The notes beneath the pieces are model-generated. The model had not been told where the DNA came from, searched no databases, and was given only the letters and a program-made list of their open reading frames with translations. The translations under genes and the position numbers were made by a program. A stretch of DNA of 64,000 bases from Neolentinus lepideus HHB14362 ss-1 (taxonomy: Eukaryota; Basidiomycota; Agaricomycetes; Gloeophyllales; Gloeophyllaceae): positions 1-64,000 of the forward strand of contig KV425564.1 of the NCBI GenBank assembly GCA_001632425.1, in the 5' to 3' direction. Positions 1 through 11,588 of this stretch are shown here, in pieces; position 1 is the first letter of the stretch, and each line of letters opens with the position of its first letter.

Positions 1-159
1 GTGTGTTCCCGGCGTCTCTCATCTGTCACCGTGATCCACAAAGTATATACATGTCGACATGTCCTTCCCGAACACTGGTTGCACGGAGCTTTTGCCAGCA
101 AGTTCAGCGTGTCTCCTCGCTCAACTGGAGCTTTGGATGATGCGGTCAGTTGCTCGATG

Positions 160-1299
160 TACAGGAATGCGTCCGGCGAGCAAGGCGGCTGGGGTTGCAT
201 GGGTTATTATGCCTGAGACAAGGCGGGTTCTGGAGGCGGCAGCTGTGTCATTAACAACTGGATGATGGGTACGTTTGGTGTCCGGTTGTCTATGCCTTGT
301 GTTTCTGATCGCACTGCTCCGTTCGTGTAGGTCTTATTTGCTATCTGTGATTGCTCTCAATGCAGCGCTGGCACCATGAGGCAATCATTTCTTCAGCCAC
401 CTTTCATCCGTCACGATCGCCGGCATTACGACAGCGTTGTCTTCATCGTATCGACTCACCGCGACCCCGTGGACAATATACATACAGAATTGCATCCGGC
501 GAGCAACTTGTCGATGGTTGGCGCAGACGGCGTTGAAGTCATTTCCCGACCTTGTCATTGACTTCATCGAACTGGGTCGCGAGTATCACTCGGCGAGTAA
601 GGTTGTCATCGGCAGGATGGTTGACTGTGTCATCGAGGCTAGCTAGGTTACAGGGTGGCGGGATTGTTGCAGATACGAAGTTGGATCATTATCAGGTTAT
701 CGGTACGTGTGGTATCACACTGTCTATGTCATATGTCGCTGACTGGCTCTTCACTCGCGTGTAGGAGTTTATCTGGTCTGGCGCTCTCGATGCAGCACAT
801 GTGGCAGCCTTCTATCAAGCACGATCATCATACCGTCTCACCGCGACGCCACGGACGATATATATATAGAATTGCATCCGGCGAGCAAGGGCAAGATGTC
901 GATGGATGGGGTAGACGGCGTGAAGTCGTTCTCCAACATTGTTGTCGGCGGGGTGGTTGGAGTGTGTCATCAAGGCTAACCAGGTTATAGGGTGGCAGGA
1001 TTGTTGAAGAGATGTTGGATCATTATCAGGGTTATCGGTACGTGTGGTATCAGACTACCTACGTCGTGTGTCGCTGACTGTGTCTGTTGATTCGTATAGG
1101 ACTTTATCCGCTATGTCTAGTGCTCTCGATACAGCACTTGCATCATGTGACAATTCATCGTCCGTTGCCTTCTATCGAGCCCATCACCATACCGTGTCAC
1201 CGTGACGCCATCAACAATATATATATATATATAGAATTGCATCCGGCGAGCAAGATGTCAAGGGCTGGCGTGGACGCGATGAAGTTGTTTCCCTACTAG
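160..1299 (+). repeat. Degenerate tandem repeat of ~335-435 bp exon/intron-like units
   Basis: A conserved core reading CATCCGGCGAGCAA recurs at about 169 (one mismatch), 492, 874 and 1239, with matching flanks. In three copies it is preceded by a TA-rich run and CACCGCGACGCC-like sequence. Upstream of the later copies lie intron-like segments at 269-330, 703-764 and 1038-1099. Each is exactly 62 nt, starts GTACGT, has a CTGA(C/T) branch-like motif and ends TAG. The best-preserved exon-like copy (765-983) reads openly through a peptide containing IYIELHPASK before a stop. The other copies carry frameshifts or stops. This looks like a gene that grew by duplicating an exon plus its intron and then decayed. 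I do not recognise the protein family. Confidence 0.7.
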
Positions 1300-2190
1300 G
1301 TGTGTGTGGCTCACTTGTTTCTTTGTCCACCACTGACTCGTCTTTTGTGTTAATACAGGGTTATGTGCGCTCGTCGCAGCTCTGTATGGAGGATCTCGAC
1401 CATCATCTTGCTCTCCTAGGCATCACCATTGTGCTCGCTGTCAATAGCAACAACTACCTGGGCTTGGTGTCGCTGTCTTGGGTGAGATGCGACACGGACT
1501 TTCTTTTCCCTGGTACGTCTTTGTTCGTTTTTTCGGAGTCACACCTCACTGACCATTGTCATTCGTCTATGCAGTGTTTTCCGCTGCCTTCAAAACCACG
1601 AGTCTGTCATTGGCAAGTACTACCTTCCTCTCGACACATCGCCCTTGCTCCCTCGGTTATTTTTGGTATCCGAAAGCTGTGTTGGCGCTGCAAGAAATGC
1701 TCGGCACGGCGGAATCCACTAGTGTCCCGATGTTATGTGTTTGTTCTGGTCCCAAGTTCGTGTACTGGCGTCTTCCTCGAGGCCTTCCAAGTCAATCAGG
1801 TGAGTTACTTGTCGCGGTAACCGTGGTACGCTCCTGATTTGTAATGTACCAGATAGGCCGATGTACTGACTACAAGATTGGACGGCAAGTCCATGTCCAT
1901 TTGACTGCGTCCACGGGTGTTATCTGTCCACCCACCTTGTCCGAGCACCGCACTGCGGTAATGTAAGCACGATTGGTGTCGGTTGCCTCTGACGAATACT
2001 GATACCCCTTTACCTAGGTCTACCTTCGCGCTAACTCGCTGTATGTCCGCCCGTTCACGTAAGTACGATTGATGTTCGCTGCCTCCGAGATATTGATACT
2101 GTCTTGTCGCAGACGTGCCATCACGCCACTGCGTTGCACGCTTGACCAAGGCGAGTTCACGCCCGTCCGGCGCATGATCAGGTAAAGGGG
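1300..2190 (+). pseudogene. Possible remnant exons of an unrecognised intron-rich gene
   Basis: Several good intron candidates lie here: 1300-1358, about 1512-1574, about 1803-1854, 1963-2017 and 2059-2112. Between them are short open exon-like blocks, but I could not join them into one frame with a start and stop. The block 1359-1511 is open and so is 1575-1802, in more than one frame. It directly continues the tandem-repeat tract upstream, so both may belong to one decayed locus. No domain was recognised. It could also be a live lineage-specific gene with splice sites I misjudged. Confidence 0.3.
1963..2112 (+). repeat. Two near-identical intron-like sequences 41 bp apart
   Basis: Segments 1963-2017 (55 nt) and 2059-2112 (54 nt) both start GTAAG(C/T)ACGATTG, share most internal bases (GCCTC, GA, TACTGATAC-like blocks) and end in AG. 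They flank a 41 bp exon-like piece. The similarity stops at the predicted splice boundaries on the left side. Either an exon-intron unit was duplicated or an intron copied itself, as introner-like elements do. Confidence 0.5.
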
Positions 2191-2393
2191 ATCCTTGTTA
2201 GTTTACGTTGGATGTATCTGTGGAATGGAATGCTGCCGGGCCACTGCAGAAATGGCAGGGGCCCGGACTTTTTCAAAATTTCTACCAAAGTGTCACAGAG
2301 GGGGAAACTATGCTCGAACGAAAGACGAAAGATGGTGTTGGACTTGTGTCACTTTTTAAACCCTAACCTCACACAAACCACTCTCATTGGCTC

Positions 2394-5340
2394 TCATATG
2401 TTTTTTATCAATTCAAATGTCGCCCAGAAAACCCCAGTGACGGGCGCAATATTGCAGAAAATAATATATTCCCATGTATCGACCACATCCTCGCTCGCAG
2501 CCGTGAGCGCCGTCTGATAATGGCTGCTCGTCTCCGTCCTCGTCACCTCCCGCAGCGCCATCGTCGCGTACGCCGCCGTGCCCAGCGTGAGCTTCACCTG
2601 CAGCGCCGTGAACCGCCCGTCCGCGACCACCGCGGGCGCGTCAAAGCCGAGCAGCCTGTCCTCGTCCGCCTGCGCGAGCGGCACGTCCGGGTCCGTGTAC
2701 CGCAGCACCGAGTAGGAAAGCGCGCTCGGGAGGTGCAGGATTTTGCGGTACGAGCCGCCGAGGCTGTACTCTCTGCGCAGCCGTTAGGATTTTTTTCGTT
2801 TCGGGGCGGGAGAGGTACTGACTTTTGTTTGCGGACCCAGTTGTCGGGGTCCAGTCCGTCGGCCCTCACGAATTCTTTGTATCTCTCCCCAAGCGACCCG
2901 CCGGGGTACGCGACGTCCTTTCCGGGCAGCGGCATAATCACGTCAAAGATAGAGTAATTGTCGACGTCCGCCTCTGTGAGCGTCTTGACGCGCTGCGGCT
3001 CCTTGCCCTTCCATTCCCTCTTCTTCCGCGGTTTCTTCTCCTTTATAGAGGTATCTGCTGGAGGGTATCGTTAGTAGACATGGCGGGGAGTAATACGTAG
3101 ACGCACCCTTTGCTTCCTCAGCCGGTGCGGCATCCTCGTTTGCCTCAGCCGGTACAGCACCCTCGTCCTCCCCAGCCGGTGCATCCCCCTCAATCGCATC
3201 CACAGCCACGTCCCCCTCCTTCCCAGACTCCTCCGTATCAAACACCAAATCCCCCACCACCGGCTTCTCCGCCCCATACATCCTAATCCGCTCCGACACG
3301 ATCGCATTCCAGAGGTAGCTCTGGTACGCATGGACGTACATCAGCCTGAGGTTCTTCGGGATCTACGAAAACCACGCCACCTCAAATCAACACAACGTCA
3401 CGCGGACCGAGAGAGAGCACCACCCACCGTCTGCAACGCCCCAAACGCATTCCGCGTATCCCCCTTCATCTTCCTATAACTCTCCAAAATACACCGCTCC
3501 GCCACGACGCGCCTCGGCATCCTCTCCAGCGCCCCCGCCAAATCGCCGTCCACGAGCCACGCGCGCCGCGCCGCGACGACGTCGGGGTGCTCTCCCGGCC
3601 TTTCCCGCAATATCATGCTGACGGCCTTTTGCCAGGCGCCTTGGAGGAGCGCGAGCCCGATCGCGTGCGTCGGGATCGAGGCGGTGCCGAAGCGCTGCAT
3701 GCCGTAGTAGTTGACGAAGCCGCGCGTGCGGAGGGAGGAGAGCGCGCGGTCGAGCGTGGGCGGGGAGGCGGCGTGGACGTTCCTGCAGGCGGGCTGTGAG
3801 CGGGAGGGAGAGAGGGAGAGCGAGGGAGAGCGAGTACCTCAGCGTGATCACGAACGCGTTGCCCTTCAAGTTCCCGAGCTCCAGCCCCTGCCTCTTATAG
3901 CTCAAATCCGCGATCCGCACCCCGCGCTCGCCCCTCTCCCTCACAGCGTCCTCCGCGGTGCGCCCCTCGCGGTGCAGCGCGTTCACCGCAGCCCACACGG
4001 CCATCACGTCCTTCCCATCGCGCTTCAGCGACACGCGCTGCACGGTGACGCCGCGTTTGTCCTTGGTGCCCGCGACGGCGAGGTGGTTCAGCGGGACGTG
4101 CAGCAGGCGCGCGAGGTGCGCAAGGGCGTCTTGCGTGTCGCGGCTCGTTTTTTGGAGGGTGAAGTGGATGTAGGGGGGGTAGTTGCCGCGCGAGGAGGAG
4201 GGAGCTGGGTGTTTTCGGTCTGTATACAAGCGAAAGTGAGTGTGTGTGGGTGTGTTGGGGGGAGAGAGGTGTACGTACCGCGGTTGGAGCGCCCTGGGGG
4301 CTGCTTGTTCCACCGCACGACGATGGCGGCGCTGTCGGGGTTGGTGGTGTCGGTCTCGGTGTCGAGTTTCCCGTTGAAGAGCTCGCGGACGGCTTGGTGC
4401 AGCTCGGTCCTGGTCTGCTTGGACGGGATGGGCTGTGTGGGGGTGTGGTTAGTCGGGGGATGCGCTTGGCTTAGGGTGGGGACGAACGTCTGAAAAAACA
4501 CGCCGATTGTCTGGCCTCTCTCCGGGTCTCGGACGTCCTCCACCGCGACCCCTGCCGCCTCTTCCCCTGCCTCGGCCCCTCCTGCCTCTTCCCGGCTCTC
4601 TCTCCTCCACGGCGTCTTTCTGCTCCTCGTTACCTTCTGCAGCGTCGCCGTCGGCCTTGGGTTGACGCCCGGCCCAGCCGCTGTCGCTCACAAACGGGGG
4701 CTCGGGACCTTCGAGGTACATTTTCTTGAGGTCGTCGAGTTTGGAGGGAGAAAAGTAGGGTTGGAGGCGGGCGGTAAAAGAGTCGGGCCAGGGTTCGGAA
4801 TCCTTTGGAGCGGGATCCTCTGAAGCTGTGGGTACGGTAGACTGTACACCTTCCATGGGAGTGTCTGAAGAGGTGGTCGGGGCTAGTTCTGTAGGGGTCT
4901 CTGTTGGAGCGTCGGGTTTTTGGTTGTTTGTAGGGGCATCGGGTGGACCGATATCTTTTAGATGGATCTCATTGCCGTCCAGGTCTACTTCGAATACCAG
5001 AAAGTCTGTGAACCTGGAGAGAACGATTATTTTCAGTTAAATTAGAGCAAGGCACGACGGACCTCTGTTTAATGATACCATGAATTTGTGGGAGATCGGA
5101 GGCAATGTACTCTGATATGCCGACGTCGTTTTCCATGATTCGGAGGACACCATCGGGGTAGTGTTGTTTGGGGAGGCCGAGGAGGGCATGGCTTGGGGGG
5201 AGGAGATTGTCGTCGTCTGTGGGATGGTCTGGCTCGGGGACAATAATGTCGGGGTCGTCTGTGTCTTCAGTAAGTTTTGTGCGCTTGGGGTCTGGGCCAG
5301 AGTGGTCGTCGTCGTCGCGGTGGTGGACGTTTACAGACAT
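2394..5340 (-). CDS. PUS7: tRNA/mRNA pseudouridine synthase Pus7 (TruD family)
   Basis: Eight exons, read on the minus strand: 5063-5340, 4488-5013, 4279-4432, 3838-4219, 3428-3782, 3107-3362, 2823-3057, 2394-2772; 854 aa. The TruD family isomerises uridine to pseudouridine in tRNA, U2 snRNA and mRNA. The TruD signature GTKDKR, with catalytic Asp at about residue 373, is intact. So are the NYYGMQRFG block, the [19 protein letters not shown] block, and the C-terminal stretch ending in a [21 protein letters not shown] segment. The start at 5340 is the first ATG in frame before MSVNVHH. It is longer than yeast Pus7 (676 aa) because of an acidic N-terminus, an Arg/Gly-rich insert (about 4548-4612) and an Ala/Glu-rich insert (about 3110-3240). 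The last ~20 residues are hydrophobic and atypical, so the stop could differ. Confidence 0.93.
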
Positions 5341-5481
5341 GAGAAATAAGCGCTCAACACCAACTTTTACATTATCACATGAAAAATACAGAGGAGTCTG
5401 CTCAGAAAAGCAGTCAAGATATTTTTTTCCCTCAGAATCCACTGATAGCATTCCGCCTTCTCGTACGTCCTCGACCAATAC

Positions 5482-6640
5482 TCAAGATGGCCGCGAGCCA
5501 TATGTCACTGTGGCTTCATACTCTGCCACCGCCACAGGACCGAGCTCCTTCTGCAGCCATTCCAGCCACACATCGATCCCATAATACTCCCTCCGATACT
5601 TGCGTCTCAACGGCTCCAGCACGACATCGTCCAGAGATCTCTCCCCCTTGGAAGCCACTCGAATTTGCGTCCACCTTGAATAAATATATGTTGCCTCCGT
5701 AATACGGGATTTGTTGAGCATTGCCATCCACCCATGCAAGCGTAGCCTACTCTGCCATAGGAATGTTCATGACGAGCTTGTGTAGTACGCTGATGCATCT
5801 CGATTCAGGCCTTCCGCGTCTCCTCGTCTGAGTGTATCCCGAATCGGTACGGGAGGACATTAGCGTAGTATTTGACAATACCTGATATTCAAGCCTGTTG
5901 AATTTCCCTGTCACATCGATTAAGTTTTGTATGGAGCCTACCTTCTACCATGCACTGTCGGGATCTTCTGTTAGGTCCGTCCTTTTGTGCTGCATCCTAG
6001 ACCAGTTATGAACCACCTCATGAACGAGCAGATGGAGCAAATAATCGATGGGCACATCGTCATACTCCCGCATAAAGCTTCTGAGACAGGCACTCCCGCC
6101 TATGCCGTTGAAGGATTTGCGAATGAAGACTCGATACACATCCTCGTTATCTTCGAAGGACGGTGCTACGTTGAAGAACAGTGACTAAACTTGTAAGGCC
6201 ACCTCGGTAACATTAAACGAGCCTGAGTCTTCGAATCAGTACACCCCCAACTCTCTGCTTCTTCCAGATTGATCCATAATCTGGCGGCAGCGGTAGTAGT
6301 AGAAACACGCTCTTGTCCCAAGGATTCCTCACCCGTTGGTCCTCAAATCTACTCGCGGGCCCACCGGAGTGTATTCATTGACAAGCATCGGGAGAGCGCT
6401 CAACTCCAATGTCATCGAGTCCAGCGTGTCGCGTACTCAAAGCCATGATCGAGTGATATGGTTGTCGTCGTCCTGCCCAACACTTCGATACCGTAGTATT
6501 GCACTGATGTAGGAATAGATACCTGGTCAACGTGCGCATCATGGTCCGGTATCATTGGTTACATGCTGTTGTATGACTGGTAATGGATCAAGCAGAAAAG
6601 CATCATGTCTTTGCGGGGACTGGTTCCTGGAGAGAGGAGT
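5482..6640 (-). pseudogene. Broken HExxH metallopeptidase-like (M61-like) gene
   Basis: Minus-strand reading gives blocks in the order of one fungal protein family. These are a block near LPMLVNEYTPVGP (about 6380-6430), FIRKSFNG then an HEVVHNW zinc-binding motif of the HExxH type (about 6010), a YYANVLPYRFG-like block (about 5840-5880), and a C-terminal RSLDDVVLEPLRRK / WLEWLQKELGP segment ending at 5482. The blocks sit in different frames. A stop interrupts the segment after MNIPMAE (about 5752) and others lie upstream, so no single spliced ORF joins them. The HExxH plus NW context resembles peptidase family M61 (glycyl aminopeptidase-like) proteins of Agaricomycetes; the family assignment is from motif memory only. 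It lies just upstream of PUS7 on the same strand. Confidence 0.6.
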
Positions 6641-7853
6641 ATGAGCCGCACGACGGGGATTAAAGCCAAGAGCAACAAGTATTAGTGATCGACGAAAGAG
6701 CACGGATCATAGCTCGATTACTTAATACGGCGTCTCCTAAAAGAGTTCAAGGCGCGTCTTTCAATCCTTTCAAGTGGGGATGGGCAAGTCTGGGTTACGG
6801 CGCGTATGCTTATGTAAGCCAATTGTGGCGTTAAAGTGACCAACGCCACAACCACCTTGCTTCGAGTGAAACCTCGGTTTATACACTGAAAACAATATAG
6901 GTTGAATGTATTATAAGTAAATACAGGTCTAATATTGCACTAGATCTCAAATTAGGGCCGCTTTTCATTGATGCAGTAGGGAGTAAATCCTCCTTATCAT
7001 GCCAAACCTCCCAGGCATGTTGGGTGGGCTGTCTCTGTAACCCTGAGCATTGACTCTCAGTTCTAGGTTTCCTATTTCTTTTACTGCACATTCTAATACA
7101 TGCTGTGCATCGAAGGAGTTCTCGGAAATGTATCGATATTGTGAGGAATTGAATGAAGTGACATTAATAATAATAGGTATACCTGGTGCAAAAAATCAGG
7201 AAAAGCTTGAGATAATGGGTGATGTAATCTAATCACATAATATGCACTATATAGCGCTTACAATGTATGCAGCATCACGGTAAAACCGGAGGTAGTCTAG
7301 GATTACTGACATTTCGACCCGCGTGTCACATCACGGTCACGTCGCGCCTCGCGTCCAAATGAGTGGACCGGGCACTCCACACTGTGGACAATATTATGGC
7401 TCTCTGAAGCCACTTCACGTGTTGCACAAAACATGAAAGTTGTTCCATTTCACATTATCTAGTGCACCTTCTTGACAGAATTTTAAGAATACTAGTAAAA
7501 TCTTGATTTGACTGCATTATATTAAGATCTAGGCTACCTGTACAAAATCGGTCAAGTACATGCCCTGCTAGATAACTGAAAGAGTGAATCTGCACCAAAA
7601 TTGTGCCCGACGGGGTAGTATACACACAGATAAGCTGACCGCCATTTTTTGAGCAGGTGAAAGAGCGGTTTGGCTGAGAGCCAAACATGTACAAATAATA
7701 CTGTTTCCAGTCGAGGATTGCCCATCCCCATTTCAAGAGTCGACCTTACGTCTTTAGCTTGTTAGTTGCACTTCTAGTCGAAGTCTTCACGGTTGTGCAG
7801 ATCTGCCCTCACCGCGCGCTTTTCACGATACTATCATATCTCAGATATCGACC
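6641..7853. other. Intergenic, AT-richer; no supported gene
   Basis: About 1.2 kb between the metallopeptidase-like pseudogene and PLP1. The only notable reading frame is a 93-codon ORF on the minus strand at 7455-7736. Its composition (an aromatic DWKQYYLYMFG stretch and Cys residues) looks protein-like, but it has no recognised domain. It may be a remnant. Nothing else stands out. Confidence 0.5.
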
Positions 7854-8867
7854 ATGAGGTTAGTACACCTCACCTTGAATGCACAGAAAGCTACTGACAC
7901 CATACTGAAGCTATAGTGCGAAGATTGACAATCTAGTCTCTCATATCACCAATCCTGCCAATGCGCCTGTTACAAACTCGGAGCATGACTTCGATGACGA
8001 TGAGCAACTATTTGCAGAGTTGGAGGCTGAGCTCGAGAATGAAGACTATGCCGCAAGAGGACAAGGGATTGAAGCCCTGAAGCGAGAGTGAGGTGACATT
8101 CCTGGCCAATTGCCCTCTGCAGCGCAAGGGGGTGGAGCTAATGTATGGCCTCTCCAGGATGGAGCGGGTGCGAGATATGAAACAAAGTGGACATGGGACG
8201 TACATGGAAATCAAGGATGAAAAGGAGGTCATGCGGATAAGTGGGTGAGTCGAAGCTCAGCTCCTCGCACACGTCTCCCTATACTGAATAAAATTTTGAA
8301 CCAGGAATGAACCTCGTTGCATCGTTCATTTCTTCCACTCCAACTTCCGACGATGCGAGATAATGGACAAACACCTGGCCGTATGTATTGACGGCAGATG
8401 ACTTTGATGTGCCTAGCTCACGGACATACATAGAAACTTGCACTCAAATACTTTTCGACCCGTTTTATCCGCGTGTTCGTAGAGAATGTCCCTTGGCTAG
8501 TCGAGAAGTTGTCTATCAAAGTACTGCCTTGTGTCATCTCTTTCCGGAACGGAGTCTCGAAAGACCGGTGAGTCTCCGTCATTTATGTCATGTTGGCGCT
8601 GATACGATGCCCTGTGTTACCAGAATAATTGGGTTCGAGGAACTAGGGAATAGTGATGCCTTTGACACTGCCGTACTGGAACTGCGCTTCACTCAAAGCG
8701 GTGTGTGACACTCTGGACTTTTCCAATCCGGCTTTTCTAAGAAATCCACAGGTGTAATTCAGAAGGAACCTTCAAGCACATCTCAGCCGACATATAGCGT
8801 TTCACAGCCCGCTCGGCAGCATCTCCGTAGCCAAACTCATGACGATGATGAATTTGACCTGGATTGA
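7854..8867 (+). CDS. PLP1: Phosducin-like protein Plp1 / TXNDC9 homologue
   Basis: Seven exons: 7854-7858, 7917-8087, 8158-8244, 8305-8380, 8434-8567, 8624-8700, 8752-8867; 221 aa. The family are cytosolic co-chaperones that bind the CCT chaperonin and help fold tubulin and actin. An N-terminal helical, acidic region leads into a thioredoxin-like fold. Diagnostic blocks are MKQSGHGTYMEI, EPRCIVHFFHSNFRRCEIMDKHL, FVENVPWLVEKLSIKVLPCV and a GFEELGNSDAF segment near the C-terminus, with an acidic DDDEFDLD end. There is no CxxC redox motif, as usual for the phosducin-like branch. The first exon is only 5 nt (ATGAG), so the start depends on a 58 nt intron directly after it. That join is supported by the MSAKIDNL start it creates. 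Confidence 0.9.
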
Positions 8868-9101
8868 GATATGTTCAAGGACATTTGACTCTCACACTTT
8901 GCAAGTTGTGTCTTTGGGCTTGATCAAGCTTGCGCTAGTCCGTCTGTGTCCGGAAGGTCTGTTGGAGAACGAGTCGAGTCACGTGAGATGTCCGATCGCA
9001 TTCGCCGATCTTGAGACGGGGATGGGATCATTGGCCGGTACGCCTGTCAGCTGTCAGCCATGTAGCATACGAGTGTGTTTCCCTGTTGTCAATCCATTTT
9101 A

Positions 9102-11509
9102 ATGCTTCGTACTGCTACGCGACAGCCCCTCCTCATGCATCATATGGTACCAATCGCAATGTCGAAGCGCGAGAGGTCTCCTCCAGCTGATCTCGGAACG
9201 CTCACCGCAGGCTTAGCTCATGCAGCTGGAACAGTTGAAGGTGCCAAAGCTGATCTGCAAGATCCTGAGGACCAAGATACAGGTCGTCCAGCGAAGAAGA
9301 CGAAAAAAGCTACCGCGTTCTTGCCCAATAAGATTGCAACTGCTGAAGCTGCAGCGAAAGTAGACGTGGATCCGCCACTTCAGAAGCTTCTGCAAGCAGT
9401 TAAGGATGGAGTGAAGAATCCAGGCAAAGGCGAAGCGGTCGTATACTGGATGAGAATGGAAGATCTTAGGAGTATGTCCGGCGTTACCGCGATGATTATT
9501 TCCGTACTGATCACCGCAGCTTGCGATAACCGTGCACTCTCCCGTGCGTCCGCACAAGCACAGAAGGACGGAATACCACTCGTTTTAATCTTCACAGTTA
9601 GTCCTCAGGACTACGTCGCACATGATCGAAGTCCGAGGAGAATAGATTTCACTCTGAGAAATCTGGCGGATATCAAGGTTATTACCCTCACACCTTTCAA
9701 CTTTTCTGTGTATCCACATCGTTACTTGTTTGCCATAGGCACAACTCGCTTCGTTACACATACCGCTCTACGTTACTGTGCACACTCCTCGACGCACCAT
9801 CCCTGAACGTGTCGTAGCTCTTCTGCAAGGATGGAAGGCTCGCCATCTATTTGCGAACATAGAATATGAAGTCGATGAACTAAGAAGGGATATCAAGGTC
9901 TGTGAGCTGGCGAAACCGGCCGGAATCGGGGCGCATTTCGTCCACGATAGGTGCTTGGTCGATCCAGGGATAGTGTTGACGAAGAATGGGCGTGTATACA
10001 CGGTGCCTTCTCAAAGCCATATATTGATTGGCGAAATAATTAATACGCTTTGATGCTTGCAGGTCTATTCGCCATTTCAGCGCAACTGGCTTGATAGGCT
10101 GAACTCGAACCTCAAGTGGATCGAAGAAGAACCGCTGCCCCTACCCAACTCTGAAGATATATACTTCAACACGACCCTGAAGGCCCTTTTCGATGTAAAG
10201 ATTCCGGACCATGTAGATGGTTTCGAATGCAAGGACCGAGAAACGATGCGGGACGTATGGCCGACAGGTACCGAGGCCGCCAAGCAGGTATGTCACATAT
10301 GCTCAATGTGTTCTGTCTTAATGACGCATATGTTTGAGATACTCGCGAGGTTTCTGCACACGAAGGCCAGAAGTACGCAGATGGGGCCCTCTAATCCTCT
10401 CTCCGAAGGCGCAGAGTCTTCCGAAAAGAAGGCTCGGGCACTAGTGTATAAGGACTCAAGGGATAAAGCAGATAAGGACACCACATCGAGGCTTAGGTAA
10501 TAAGTATTCTGAAGCTCATATCGTCTCTGACATTAAGTTTGCAGTCCATATCTTGCAGCAGGTGTCATATCAGCAAGAGAATGTGTCCGGCAAGCGATGA
10601 AATTGCAGGGTCTAAACAAGATTCAAGCCACTAGAGATACCGGGCTCGGGACGTGGCTCATGGAAATTGGTGAGCAGCATTAAATTCAACCGATCATGTC
10701 GTCAACGGCAAGTACAGCTTGGAGAGACTTCTACAACCATGTCCTATCCGCCTATCCTCGCGTTTCCATGGGTCGTCCCTTCCAAGAAAAATACGCAAAC
10801 GTGAAATGGGAGGTGAACGACGAGCATTTTCAAGCTTGGAAGGAAGGTCGCACTGGGCTTCCGATCGTGGACGCAGGGATGAGGCAGGTTGCCACTATGG
10901 GTACAGTAATTCATTTGTAGTCATCGAATCTCCGAGATGACGGACCTCAGGCTGGATGCATAACCGCTTGAGGATGATCACAGCAACGTACCTCGTCAAG
11001 GACCTGATGATCGATTGGAGGCTCGGCGAGAAGGTACTTAGCATCTTGTTGCCCTCACTACATGCAATCTGATTTCAGAGAACAGTACTTCATGGAGATC
11101 CTGATGGACGGGGACTTAGCGTCTAACAATGGCGGATGGCAATGGAGTGCTAGTACCGGCACGGACCCGCAGCCTTATTTCAGGATATTCAATCCTTATT
11201 CTCAAAGCGAGAAGGTAAGTCATTCGGAAGTCACATTAGCAAACGATGGCTAGAGGAAACTAAAATTGTACAGGCTGATCCTACAGGTGATTACATACGA
11301 CACTTTGTCCCAGAGTTGCGAGATCTACGAGGTCCAGGTAAGAATAATGTCCGCTGTTGAAGAAACGCACGTGAAGCTCAAATTGTACAGAAATTCATAA
11401 ACCACCGGAGAAAGTTTGCCGCAAATTGGGATATCCGCTCCCTCTGGTGAAGCATGAAGAGGCTAGGCAGAGGGCCCTGAGGCGTTACAAAAATCCAGGG
11501 GAAGAATGA
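9102..11509 (+). CDS. PHR1: Deoxyribodipyrimidine photolyase (CPD photolyase)
   Basis: Eleven exons: 9102-9471, 9520-9677, 9739-10002, 10063-10287, 10339-10496, 10545-10669, 10718-10900, 10951-11033, 11086-11214, 11274-11337, 11391-11509; 625 aa. It repairs cyclobutane pyrimidine dimers with blue light through FAD and an antenna chromophore. The N-terminal ~110 residues are basic (KKTKK), which fits nuclear or mitochondrial targeting. The alpha/beta antenna domain starts at [13 protein letters not shown]. The helical FAD domain carries [39 protein letters not shown] and [21 protein letters not shown], all typical of class I CPD photolyases. Intron 8 ends at an AG (11085) eleven bases past a second AG, chosen because it restores EKYFMEIL. 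Another Met lies 19 codons downstream, so the exact start is open. Confidence 0.95.
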
Positions 11510-11588
11510 TTCCTTTGTATTTGACCCTAGGAATTATCGCATTAGAGGACGAGTGGGAACGAGTTATTTAGCCTCCTACGTGCAGACC

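Noticed and set aside
160..1299. CRISPR-like array
   Set aside because: Units are 300-430 bp, degenerate and contain intron-like pieces; the genome is eukaryotic.
7455..7736. 93-codon minus-strand ORF
   Set aside because: Protein-like composition, but there is no ATG-plus-splice context or domain; kept only as a note in the intergenic entry.
9075..9806. Unspliced 243-codon reading of the photolyase start
   Set aside because: It runs through two introns; splicing restores photolyase motifs.
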